DNA of 64,000 bases from Neurospora intermedia (lineage: Eukaryota; Ascomycota; Sordariomycetes; Sordariales; Sordariaceae), in assembly GCA_037102815.1 (NCBI GenBank), contig BTPP01000003.1, positions 3,844,001-3,908,000 of the forward strand. Reading direction: 5' to 3'. Each line of letters opens with the position of its first letter. The stretch's first letter is position 1. Under the pieces are notes generated by a model that ran no database searches, had not been told where the DNA came from, and saw only the letters and a list, made by a program, of their open reading frames with translations. Position numbers and translations under genes: made by a program. Of this stretch, positions 1 through 10,985 are shown in pieces.

Positions 1-177
1 GAATTATCGCCGCGTATTCGTCTTGAAGAAGAGGACCGCTGGATTTTACCATCGAGTACACCTGGGAGGTTTGGGGCTCCGCCGCTTTCTGCATTTGGAT
101 CTGGGTCGTCAAGGGATTCCTCTTCGAGGGATTACCGCCAAGTCGTTGTAGCAAGTAGCAAGTGTCCGTCTACCTAG
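1..177 (+). CDS. 3' end of an unidentified protein gene (5' part outside the window)
   Basis: Frame 1 is open from the first base to a TAG at 175-177 (58 codons). Of the other two forward frames, one stops within about 25 bases and the other after about 50 codons. The residues are Ser/Arg/Glu-rich and polar and look like a disordered C-terminus. No domain is visible. The stop codon lies inside a perfect 12-bp palindrome (170-181). It could also be chance open sequence, because only a fragment is visible; the call rests on the open frame and its balanced composition. Confidence 0.35.
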   Translation, partial: ELSPRIRLEEEDRWILPSSTPGRFGAPPLSAFGSGSSRDSSSRDYRQVVVASSKCPST

Positions 178-2136
178 GTAGTGGGTGCATGGTCACTGGC
201 GGGAAGTAATGTAAGTTGTGCGTAGTCGGGGAAAGGGTTGAAGGTATTTTGGGGATCAATGACCACATAGCTTGTAGCTGTCAACTGGGTCGGATTCGAC
301 TCTTGCAGCTGTTCCGTAATGTTTTTGACCTTGGTAGGACGACGATAATTGAAAATAGTAATTGGCAATCATACAGATTCGTGAGCATGAGACTCTCTGC
401 GGATGTGGTCAGGTGAATAAGCGGAGGACAGGCATTCTTTCGTGAGCTGAGGCTTATCGTCACATCCATGATTGATGGCGAGAGGAGAGGACTTTGGCTG
501 ACGTTGGCAAATGGTGCGCTGGGTACTATCAAGCACTAACATAGATAGTGGTTTGTGCCACACTATTTTAGCTAAGAGCTGATATACCCTGTTTGGAAAG
601 ATGCAGCTGCATGAAGCCCCCCCACACTAAACTCTTTTCCAAACATGATGCGACTGTGCGAGACGCCGAGAGGTTATCATCACGTTGGTTGATGAGCCTC
701 CTCTCTTGGACGGAACGAGTTAGCCAAGGTGGTAAGAGGGGTTCCTGAAAGCGGGGAGTGATGATGCCGCATGACCTTTGGGTCATTCCTTTTGAATTCT
801 TCACTGTTAACAAGTCTCGAGAATCGCGGCAATCGCCCCCTCGCTCGATTTGTCGGATGATGACCCCAATCCAACAACCTACCGATTCGACAATATTCGG
901 GGCCGCGAAGGAATCGCTGCTTTGCTCTGGACGCTCGATCAACAACGTCGACCCTGGGTCAGCACATGCACTGTAGCGCGACTCCGCATGCCGTGTTGAT
1001 TCCTTTGCAGCTCTGCTTTTTGATACAGACTGGCCCTATCTTTTCAAAGGTTATCTTTGGGCTTCAGAGAGAACGAAGAAGAAAAGGACCCGAGCCGATC
1101 CACGTAGAAACAGGTCCCACGCACGGCACCTCCGAACAAGTACTTGCAGTTGAGAAGGAGGGAGGGGGGCTTTGTTTACATTGGACATTGGTTGGAGGAG
1201 GGGGCACCGAGGGGTCGATCTGGCTCGCTTCATTGCATGTTGGAGCTGGAAAGCGGGAGTAGCTGACCTGTCGCAAGCTGCCGCTCTGTCATTACCTGAA
1301 ACCCGAAATTTTGACCACTTTGTGAGGGCCTCACTGGGCCTGTATCGTTTCACCACGTCAGCCAGCCAGTTCCACGGTTCTGCGAAACTTCCCATCCCGA
1401 TTCCTTCCCAACTGCGACTTGAACGGTACTGCAGTACTTCCGTTGTTACCTAAGCTTGCATGCCGAAGGAATACGCGAATCAGAAGCGTCCCCTCCATTC
1501 CTTCCAACCAACATGGAGCAGGTCCCCGTCCTGAGTGGCACCTGCCATCTGCATTCCCAATTCGATATCATCACAAGGAAGGAGCAGCAGTGGACAGTAC
1601 CCAAAGCTGGAAGCTACCCCTGCCTCTCCTTGCCTTCCATCTTTTGCCTCAAGCTCCCCAAGCTTCCTCCCTCTTTCTTCTTCAAGTGCCTTCATCCAAA
1701 TTGTCCTCCTTCTCGTCACCATCGGCACTCACTCATGCAACACAACCTCGCTACTTCTTGCCTGAGTCTCCTTCTCTCCCTCCAACACTCTCTTCAAGTT
1801 GTAAGGCTTCCTTGCTAGTAGTCTACCTCCAGTCTCCAGCGGTGTTGTTACTGTTTCCATTGTCGGACAACTACCCATCGATCCAAATCCCTTGTTTCTG
1901 CTCCTCCCCTTCTTCGCTAGACTATCTTCACTTTGAGCCGTCAGCTACTTGGCGCCATGATGTCCACAGCTGTCTGACTGATTGCCATTCAGGCGTCGAC
2001 AGCACTGACGACTTAACATCCTCTCGAAATCTTCTTCGTCACCTCGGGTATGTCTACCACAGCTCTGGCTTATGTATATATCCCGAACATTCAGCTCACT
2101 CGTCATTAGTAGCCCTAACCACACAGCAAGGTCAAC
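178..2136. other. Intergenic region and 5' leader of the next gene
   Basis: I see no convincing gene here. The longest open stretch (about 1419-2189) starts only at a TTG, is pyrimidine-driven low-complexity sequence and overlaps the next start in another frame. From about 1620 to 1930 the + strand is strongly C/T-rich, as fungal promoters and 5' leaders often are. A TATA-like stretch lies at about 2071-2082, roughly 60 bases before the ATG at 2137. Confidence 0.5.
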
Positions 2137-4357
2137 ATGGACAGATACGCAGAGACCACCGTCACCACCGAGTACGACTCTGTGGATAGCGATGTCAGCT
2201 ATCCCACCAATGACCTTGAGTACCATGCGCATGATCCACATGGTAGCCATAGGAGGCGTCCCGAGGTAACGAGAAGTGGAAGAAAGGCTTTCAAGGAGCC
2301 AAGTCCCCACAGAAGGAGGTCACCAAGGAGTAAGCTTCGTGGCAGAATGCATTGTGGCTGCGGTGCTGAAGCCGTGGTGGAACTGTCTGTCGACGACACT
2401 CTGGATTGTGAAAACGATTACGGCATGAGGTTTAACCACGAGGACAGACACTCACGCTCTTATGCATGTCATCACACGCAGCAGGCCTCCATGACCACGG
2501 AAAGGCCAAGAAGATCAAGATCAAGAGAGGCGGAACCCCAAGTCAACAAAAAGGGTAGAGCCCCCAAGCGGACGGTGGATCCATACATCGAAGAGTACCC
2601 GGATGAGCCAAACCAACCAGTGACACCTGTACGGGATTACAAGGCCCGCGATCGACGGTTCTCGACAACTGACTCCAAGAGGTCTTCTCGCGACATGGAA
2701 AAGCCATCATCAACAATTTCTGCTCGTTCACGGGCTAGAACCATCACCGACTCAACGAGGTTGTCACGAGAGATGGAAGAACCTGTGGTACCTGTTTCAA
2801 CTAGTCATCATCGTGGCCCTTCAATCTCCGAAATAAGAAGACTTACCCGGGATATGGAAGGACGCCCGCGTTCCAATTCGAGGCATCCTCAGCGCGGGAC
2901 CTCAAGATCGGACACTAGGAGAATATCACGGGAACTGGAGGACCGTGGCGGCTCAACCGTGTCTAGTCGCTCCCGAGGCGGCTCTCTAATCTCTGATACA
3001 ACGAGGTTCTCTCGAGACATTGAAGATCGTGTGTCGTCTGCCTCGAGTCGTTACCAAACAGGTACCCCCGTTACCGAGAAGCGCCGACCAGAGGGCGGTT
3101 CATCCGTGTCGTCCAGACGTTCGAGACAAACTGCGATGTCAACTGCCATGCCTCAGGATCATCCGAGAAGGTATTCTGAGCTTGCTGAGCCACGCCGCTT
3201 CGTTGGTAAGCCGGAATAGTCGAATAAGTCGGTGTCTTTTTTTATTTGGCCGGGCTAACCGACTCATGAATGTAGATCATCTTTCGGATTCTGAGCAGGA
3301 AAGCACAATGTCGAAGCGTACTGAATCCACCATAGGCCGCTCGCGGTACGAATCGTCAGCGAGAGATGTACCCAAAAGTATGGCTCGAAGGGGCTCAACG
3401 AGAGCTGGGCAGCGACCTTCACTCCAATACTCGTCAACCTGGCCCATGCGGGCACCAGCACTTCACCCAGATGGCGACCAGTCCGCCCATGGACGTAACT
3501 ACGACAGCACGGAAGATAGCGACTACGACTTCATCAACGACCCACGTTTTGATCCCGTCACCCACCGGATCATTCGACCAAGCCCTCCACGTGCGCCTTC
3601 ACCACCTCGCGCCCCTACCCCTCCTAATCTAAGCTCTGACGTTGAGCCCGAGGTTGATGAGTACCCAAGATCACGGAAGTCTCGGGAGCCTAAGGAGTCC
3701 AGAGGCCCAAGGGTGAAGACAGTCCTCAGCAAGGCCAGCCTCAACGCCTTGAACAATGAAGCTCGAACATCCACTGCTACCGATCTCTGTGAAGTATGGA
3801 GAGCTCGTCCGGAGGACTGGGAGTCACCTTATTCTTCCCTCCACCTTGGAAGTGTGGGCGATGTGAAACCAGAATCTAACAACGAGCCGATGATGATGTT
3901 GGAACTCGAAAATGTCGAAGGTGAAAAGCCTAGTATGGCGCTTGAACTTGCTTCCAAATTTCCTCTAGCGAAAGAGGCTGAAACTGCCGGACGCGAGCCC
4001 GACTATTCGCGTGGCTCATCTCCCGTGTACGGCAGCCAAGAACCGCAGCCCATGGCAGATACCATCAACGCAGATCTGATGGCTTTGAATTTATCTCCTA
4101 CTACGCCTACGCCTACGCATTCTGGTCCACCTTCCAGACCGCCATCGAGGTGGAGCACCACAGGAGCTTACGAGTTCCCGTTGACTCCACCTTCGAGAAG
4201 CATGTCGCCATTGTTCCACACTTGGAGGAACAGGGATCGGTTGCCTTCCAAGCTCGACGAAAATGTGACATCTAATTATGAGGGCTGGGGCAACAGTAGG
4301 GAGCCGAGGAGTATGTTGACTGCAGATTATCAAAGCAGTGTAGTCAGTGGGTGGTAG
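2137..4357 (+). CDS. Large disordered protein with five 27-residue SRDME-type repeats (unknown function)
   Basis: The model is two exons, 2137-3205 and 3276-4357, giving 716 residues. The intron (3206-3275, 70 bp) has a GTAAGC donor, a GCTAAC branch site at 3254-3259 and a TAG acceptor; it joins the frames at Asp357. The ATG at 2137 has A at -3, and no upstream ATG continues this frame. The protein is rich in Arg, Ser, Pro and Glu and has no membrane segment or recognisable catalytic domain. Residues about 172-316 carry five degenerate repeats whose cores (Ser-Arg-Asp/Glu-Met/Ile/Leu-Glu) put the Arg at 185, 211, 238, 265 and 293. A Pro-Arg-Ala-Pro run lies near residue 460. It is probably an intrinsically disordered, phosphorylation-prone scaffold or nuclear protein, but that is inference from composition only. 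Confidence 0.8.
2650..3085 (+). repeat. Five tandem ~81-bp coding repeats
   Basis: In-frame degenerate repeats of about 27 codons lie inside exon 1 of the 2137-4357 gene. The SRD(M/I/L)E cores are spaced 26, 27, 27 and 28 residues apart. The units differ at most positions outside the core, so they are old and held by selection on the core rather than recently duplicated. Confidence 0.75.
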
Positions 4358-4716
4358 AAGGTTTTGACGCATATATCGGCGCGTCGGCGAGACTACGATC
4401 GGATCATAAGTGAGCGTTTCCTAGGAGTTTCATCTGCATTTGGATATCTATTGCTGTTCCAATTTGAAATGTCAAACAGTAGTTGATGGACGTTCGGTTG
4501 CAAGGGCACCGTACGTTACCTACTCTGCATTCTATTTTGAGTCTGATACTCATCGATGAGACTGAATGTTCTTGGTTTGTCATCACTCAGTATGCTGTTA
4601 AGTTTTTGATTGATGTGTGTTTAGAGAAGAAGTATTTGCGATTGATTTTATATCACGACTTTCCCTCTTTCTGCTGTCTATCCTCCAACCCACCCTCCCC
4701 CCCTCTTCCCCCCCCT

Positions 4717-4749
<33 letters not shown>

Positions 4750-6025
4750 TCTAGTCACCCCCTTCCTTATCTTTACGGTCTTCCGAGTTCTTTGACTTGC
4801 TCTTTTCAAGTTTCTGTGGTCTCTGTGGCATGTATCTTGTTCAGGGACTGGATGTCTACAGAGTTCCACGGTGAAAGGTCGGATTGGTAGTGAATCATCG
4901 CTCCATCGCCGTTCAGTTGCTTTGACACATCTCGCATGCGACGTCTTGCTTCACAATCACGATTCCATAATTAGGCAGCGCTGTTAATGGGCGAACATAA
5001 GAACGCTCCTGTTCGTCAAAACGTACTCCCGAATAGCGCGACAACGAGACCAGGACAACCGCTCAGCCAGCACCTTCTTTGAATCCGAACTTCGGCCGTG
5101 ATTCGACTTTGAAGGTCCCAGGATGCACCAAAACAGTTTTCTGAAGATAGGGTATAATGGCCGGAAGAGCCCGATACTTTTGTCGGGTCCGGTGCGCTCT
5201 CAACGTCCCTTGAAAATCCGCGGGAGGGAATGATTCTCACGCCAGATCGTACTCATAACCGCAGCAGGTCTACAAGGTGAACAGCCTTTGGTTCATATAA
5301 TAGTGTAGATAAGGGAAGTCGGCGAAATAGATTCGTGATTTTGGGAAAAGGATTGGCTCTAAGTCACATCGACTACAGCACGAAAGATTTCGGCCTAGGC
5401 TACGAGGGAATGTAGTGTAGACAACAGAATTTACAAGCTAAATAGATGTTATGATATTCTAGTTGATGTGGATTTCGTTCCACAGCAGCACCAACAAGTC
5501 GGCGATGCGAATGGAAATAATCCGCCTTGGAGCAACGAACTTCCCGCAGTGCTGAGGACGATAGTCACCTACCTGTCTGGTGAATGAATAGTAAGGGGTT
5601 TCAGGGGTTTGTTTATGTTTCCGTCTGACCAGGACTTGAGACGTCATCGCTTGCATCCCAAGCAACGCCAACGAGGTTGGAGGGATCCATCTTTGAGTGG
5701 GTACAAGAGGAAGACGTTGTGATTACCAGCGGCAGGCAACGGCAAGACCTAACAGCGCAAGGAACGGCACAGGCGCACGCCACGCACACGCCGCACACAA
5801 CTTAAGCCTCGGGACTCGCCCGTCCGATATCACCTTGTTCCTTCTCAGGTTGCTTATCATGGAAAACCGGCAATGAGTTGGGACGAATTTTGACTTTCCG
5901 AGATCCGAGGGCTGTCAAATATGTATGTCAATGGGTCGAAGATCGTCTGTGATGTCATTTTGGATTTCAGTAGTCGGGCAACAAGTGCCTCTTGGTATTT
6001 CCACCAAGCAACAACGGTTTGGAAC
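4358..6025. other. Intergenic, with a polypyrimidine tract
   Basis: No supportable gene. The notable piece is a pyrimidine-only tract at about 4694-4752, made of C runs and ending in 24 consecutive T (4727-4750). It lies about 370 bases past the stop of the preceding gene. The remaining short open frames have no coding look. Confidence 0.5.
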
Positions 6026-6033
6026 GCATCTAG

Positions 6034-6581
6034 CGAGCCTGATAAATCGACTGTGTGCCCAGATATTTCGGCGGTGTGGAACCTGACTGGCCAATGAGGT
6101 GTGATGGAATCCCCAGCAGCTCAACTACACTACACTACCACCGTTCGCTGTGATCATTCTTACAATGCGAGCTTTTGAAAAGATAAGATAGAGAGGTAGA
6201 GGGACTAAGAGATAGAGATGGGAATGAAGTATTGGAAGCCAAGGATGCATAAAGACAAATGCGAGGCCAAGGTAGAGGACAGCCCGTTGTAGAGCGCTAT
6301 TCCAGGAGCCAAAGAGTAATGCAAAGAGAGCCCCAAAGTCAATGAAACCGTCATTCCAAATGAAGTACTGCAATGAAGCAAAGGGAGTACCAATGTCAAT
6401 GACAATGAGTTGCCCTAAGTTATTCAAGTTGTCGTTGGTAGAAGGCGAGGAAGGGTAGTAGACTGCGCGCAAAGTTGATGCCAAGCCCTGGGGTCTTGGC
6501 TTCTTGGCTTGGCTTGGTGCTCAGTTTGTATGGCCCCACACCGCCGAAATATCTGGGCACACAGTCGATTTATCCGGGTCG
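6034..6581. mobile_element. hAT-type non-autonomous element (MITE), copy 1
   Basis: The 548-bp element has 46-bp terminal inverted repeats: left arm 6034-6079, right arm ending at 6581, with two mismatches near the tips. It is flanked by a perfect 8-bp target duplication, GCATCTAG, at 6026-6033 and 6582-6589. Eight-base duplications plus short inverted ends are the mark of the hAT superfamily. No transposase is encoded; the reverse-strand open stretch inside starts only at TTG. A second copy lies at 24152-24648 in the same orientation. The base composition matches the genes around it, so this copy was not heavily RIP-mutated. Confidence 0.88.
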
Positions 6582-6589
6582 GCATCTAG

Positions 6590-6947
6590 AAGCCGAACTC
6601 TGACGCAGTGAAATACTAAAGAGAGCCGTCAAGTTCTAAACGGATTTGACCATATCATTATCACCAGCTTGCCAGGCTCAGCTTGTGTCGTCGCATTGTC
6701 TGTTTGTTTTACTCTGTTGACTTTGCGCCCTTTTCCATTTCCCCCCATATCGGAGGATCCTAGATCCTGTTAAGTTTGGTTGACCTTTATCAGCCGGTTG
6801 TCAGCTTTTGCTGCGTATTGCGGTTATGCGGTAGGCTTTTTACAGGCTTTTCACGAAGCCGTCTGTTTTTTTCATTCCCATGCGGCCTTTTCCCTCTTTT
6901 TCTAGACCGACCGACCACTTTTCCGCCTCCGCTCTTATCTACACGTG
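6590..6947. other. Short spacer between hAT copy 1 and the pogo transposon
   Basis: About 360 bases of ordinary composition, pyrimidine-rich towards the right, with no gene or repeat that I can recognise. It ends at the TA dinucleotide duplicated by the pogo insertion. Confidence 0.5.
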
Positions 6948-8006
6948 TACTGTTAACCCTACACATAACGATCAGCTATATAACGATATTCTGGCTATTA
7001 CGTTCAAAATCACAGTAACGGTGCAGATTAGTATAGGAGTAACGATCAACCTTTACACTACGATTTAGATTAGATCTTTGCTTAGTAATATACCAAAATT
7101 GTTATCGTTACCCCTATTTAATACTTCTTAATAGCTATTACCAACTCATAACACTTCTTAATAGGAGTATTAGACTCCTTAACGGCTGGCACGTCTTACG
7201 TTCAAATTTCACTAACTAGCGCAATCAATTAGTCCTACCCCTCGTTAATTTACTCAAATTATTACGGTTTGAAGCTATTTCTTTACTATTATAATTAGAA
7301 TCGCGCCCTCTTTTACGCAGAGATATCAAGATATCAATACTATACTTCCTCACAAATCTAACCGCCGTTACCCTATTAACGAGTATTAACGTTAGATAAT
7401 TCGCGCTTTTATTTATAATAACCCCTATTATATATAATACGAAGTCGCTACCTGGGCTACTAAAGAGCTAAGACACCCTATTAATTAATTTACTATATCC
7501 GAATTCCTAAAACCTAAATTTATTTACTTAAATAAAAAATTATTTACGAGAGGGGTTAACGGTATTTTTTGTATTTACTTAATGGAGTTTCCTATTTTTA
7601 AGAATACTTTATTTAAGTAGGTTATTCGTATAGAAAATAACCGATTGCTTATCTCCGGCGATATAATTAAAAAAATAGCCAAATCCCTATAGTTAAAGAT
7701 ACTTAACTTCCAGTTCTTTACCTAACCTAATTTTTCTAATAGTTAGTTTAATAGATTTAAGCGTTACTACTATATTAAAAAATATAAGTAGTCCGGTAAA
7801 GGGGACTTAACCGATATTACGGAGGTATATAAACGAATCGAGGCTATTAAGAACCTAGTTTAATAATATAGATTAAAAAATATATATAATATTAATAAAA
7901 CTATATTATTCTGATTAATAACTTTTAATATTATACTAACTACTAAATTATAAGTAGGATTAAAGAAAAGGAAGGAGAGGATTATAATATTTCCCTATAT
8001 TAATAT

Positions 8007-8547
8007 TAAAATGGAGTAAAAACTACACCAACAAAGAAAAGCACCCTGCTATACCTAAATGTAGTGAGGAGTAGATCTGGAGTTGGGTATGGCCTTTGTC
8101 CTTAGGAATTGAAATAGAGTAATAATGCTACAGTTTATTAATTATTACTAAAGACTAACGAGAAGGATAAGATTCTTTTTATTAGTCCTAGCTAGTTGAA
8201 TAAATTTAAAGGTTAGTCTTATTACGGATGGGTTGTTGAACTTATTATTATTAGGGTGTTTAACGATGGTTCTGTAGTTTTGGGAGCGGAACCTTTTAGT
8301 CTATTTTTCGAAGAAAAGTATTATTTAATTAGGAGTGTTTATCCTTCTACCTATTTTTAGTTCGGAATCTCCTCCTTATATCCCTTTTTCTATTTAATAT
8401 ATTCCTAAGGTCCTAACCGACTAGTATAATAGATCTGCTCCTTAATGTATAATAAGTTAAGGTTTTGATACTTCTATTTATTATATAAAAGTAAAAGTTT
8501 AAAGTAAGAAAAGAAAAAATAGAAAAAAAAGAATTAATTACCCTATA
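8007..8547 (-). repeat. Left (3') LTR of the first gypsy element
   Basis: A 541-bp direct repeat matched over its full length by 22028-22568. Its outer (left) part keeps ordinary composition, while its inner (right) part is RIP-converted. Confidence 0.85.
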
Positions 8548-10459
8548 TTAAACTTCCCTTCGAATATTCTTTTATAATCCTTTATAAAAATATTCGTATA
8601 TTAATAAGTAAAGAGAAAAGGAAAGAAATAATATAATAAGGCTTTCGATTAGGTAGGAGATTCGTACTAAGGAAAAACGATGATAATAAAAAAGACGAAT
8701 TATTTGCTACGTTAGCGATAATTTTAAGTAAATAATAGGGTAGAGATCTTTTCCTTTATTCTTATTTTCCTTTCCTATGTCTCTTTATACCCCTAGTAGC
8801 GATCTATTCTCTCTTCTTTACTTCCTTCTCCCTTTTCTTTCTCTCCTCCGCCTCCTTTCTAAGTAGATCCTTTATCTCTTCTAAATTTATATTTAATAAA
8901 TCTTAGACTTTACTTATATCGATTACTCTAGGTTAGGATAACTCTTATTTTATTCTCTTTAAGAAGGTAGGAGTATACTTTTATTCTATATTCGTTATAA
9001 TAGTACCCTTAATACGTTTAATCTTTAGTAAGTCCCTTATAATTAATTTCTTCGTTAGAAATATAAAGTAATTAATTAGAAAGCGATTATAATCTCTAAA
9101 TATAGTTTTCGCTACTTATATTTTTTCGCGTTTTATTATCCTCTTTTTTTAAGGTTTTAAAAGCGTAAGAGGATTTAATATAAATCTTTTCTTTCGAGGG
9201 GTCTATAATATTTTAAATTCGGGAACGGATCCTTTCTTCTTTAGTTCGGGTTTGGGTTCTAATATATTATTAGGTATAAAGGAGGGGTTTTTACCTTTAT
9301 CCTCGATGTTCCTTCGCTTAGATTTATTTGTAGTAGTATTATTTTAATTGTCGATAAATATTAGGATAAATAGTCTAAATCCCTATTGGATTAAATTATA
9401 AAAAGCTATAGGATTTCTTATTATTACCTCCTCCGGCGGGTTTTTAATAGTAAGTAATTGTAGCTCCTTATTATATTTATATCCGTTATTTAGTCCATTA
9501 TATAGAATTTATACTAAATCTTTCTACTATTCTTTATTTAGTAGTTCCTTTATACTATTAATTTATTTTACCCTAATATAATTATATACAACCCGTATTT
9601 ATTATTTAACTATAATTTCCTCTAATTATTCTACATTATCGATTTATACTTAAGGTTTCTAATAATTACCTTCTTCCCAAAAGGTAGGGTTAATATAAGG
9701 ATATACACTATTAGAAACGTACTAATCTCTCTACTTTATTTCAATAAAAAATACTTTAATTACCTTAAGTATTTAAAGGCTGTAGTCCTAATTAAATTAT
9801 TAATAAAGAAACGTATATTTTAAGGTAATAACCCGAACCTTCGTTTATTTTCCTTCTTTATCCTTATATATATAATTCGCCCGGTATATAACTTTAAGTA
9901 CAATTCTAATCCGCTTTACCTTTTCCTTAATAAAATTTAAATTATATAGATATTAAATACTATCTATTTAGTTAACGATTACTAGGGAAAAATAATTGTC
10001 CGTTTAGATTAGTAAGTATTATTATTTTATTTTTATTAAAAATTCTTTTAGGTTTTCTCTTACTATTAGGAAATATAAATTTATATAATTTAATATTAAT
10101 ACTATAGGTAGAATATAAATTTAGTCCTTAAAATTTTTTAATATTTATATTAAACCCGCGTATACTTTAATACTATTTAACTACTATTTTTAATTAATAT
10201 AGTACTATAGGTTCACTATCTCTAAGGTATATATATACTATAATATTCTACTAGGCTAATAGGATCCCGGCTAATCGTTTAGCGGGAGGAAATCTAATCC
10301 TATAACCTTTTTAAAAGTATCCTTATTTATATCCTAAAAAATAAGGACGTATAGTAGTTCTACTATATTATACCTATTTTTATTATCCTTCGGAAAATAC
10401 TAGTCTAAATTGGGAGGCAGCTTTTTAGGTAGCTTAGGATGTAGCGGGCAGATTTCTTT

Positions 10460-10985
10460 TAATTAAACTTCGATTTCTTTCTAATTTATAATATTTTATA
10501 TCTATAATTATCTTATATTCTTCGTCTATTAATTTATTTAATAATTATAGTCCTAAAGTATAATAAGAGAGATCTTTAATAATTTTTATATAGGATTTAG
10601 TTCTACGATATTTATAGGCAAATTTCTTATAAGGTTTAATATATTAATAGTAGCGTTTTCTTCCTCGTTTTATACTTTATTTATAGGTAAGATAGGATTG
10701 TTAGTAGTAATTAATAATAATTCGGACGGTAGGCTTTATATAAAACTCGGTTCGGCGATATTTATAAGTAGATTTACAGCGGGATTTAATATATTAGTAG
10801 TAATAATCTCTCTTTTATTTTATACCTTATTTATAGGAGGAATAGGGTCCTTAAAAGCAATTAATAGTAATTCGGACGGTAGTACTTATAAAGGATTCGG
10901 TTTAATAATATTTGTAGGTAAATCTATAGTAGGGGTAGGGCTTTTAGCGGTAGCCGGTAATAAAGTAATAAATTTAATTTCTTCG
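10460..10985. repeat. Three tandem 150-bp repeats inside the first LTR element
   Basis: The landmark GATATTTATA-type segments start near 10607, 10757 and 10907, exactly 150 bases apart, and the surrounding bases align as well. A length divisible by three suggests a repeated 50-residue protein segment in the ancestor. The low-complexity residues look more natural on the - strand, the same strand as pol. The segment is fossil, and its place in the element (between integrase and 3' LTR) is unusual. Confidence 0.65.

Noticed and set aside
1419-2189. 256-codon forward open frame before the SRDME-repeat gene
   Set aside because: TTG start, composition set by a C/T-rich leader, and overlap with the real ATG at 2137 in another frame.
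6125-6484. 119-codon reverse-strand open frame in hAT copy 1, with a similar frame at 24245-24550 in copy 2
   Set aside because: Both begin at TTG, not ATG. The similarity covers only the first ~50 codons because the DNA is shared, and the remainder differs in frame and content. No hAT transposase features.
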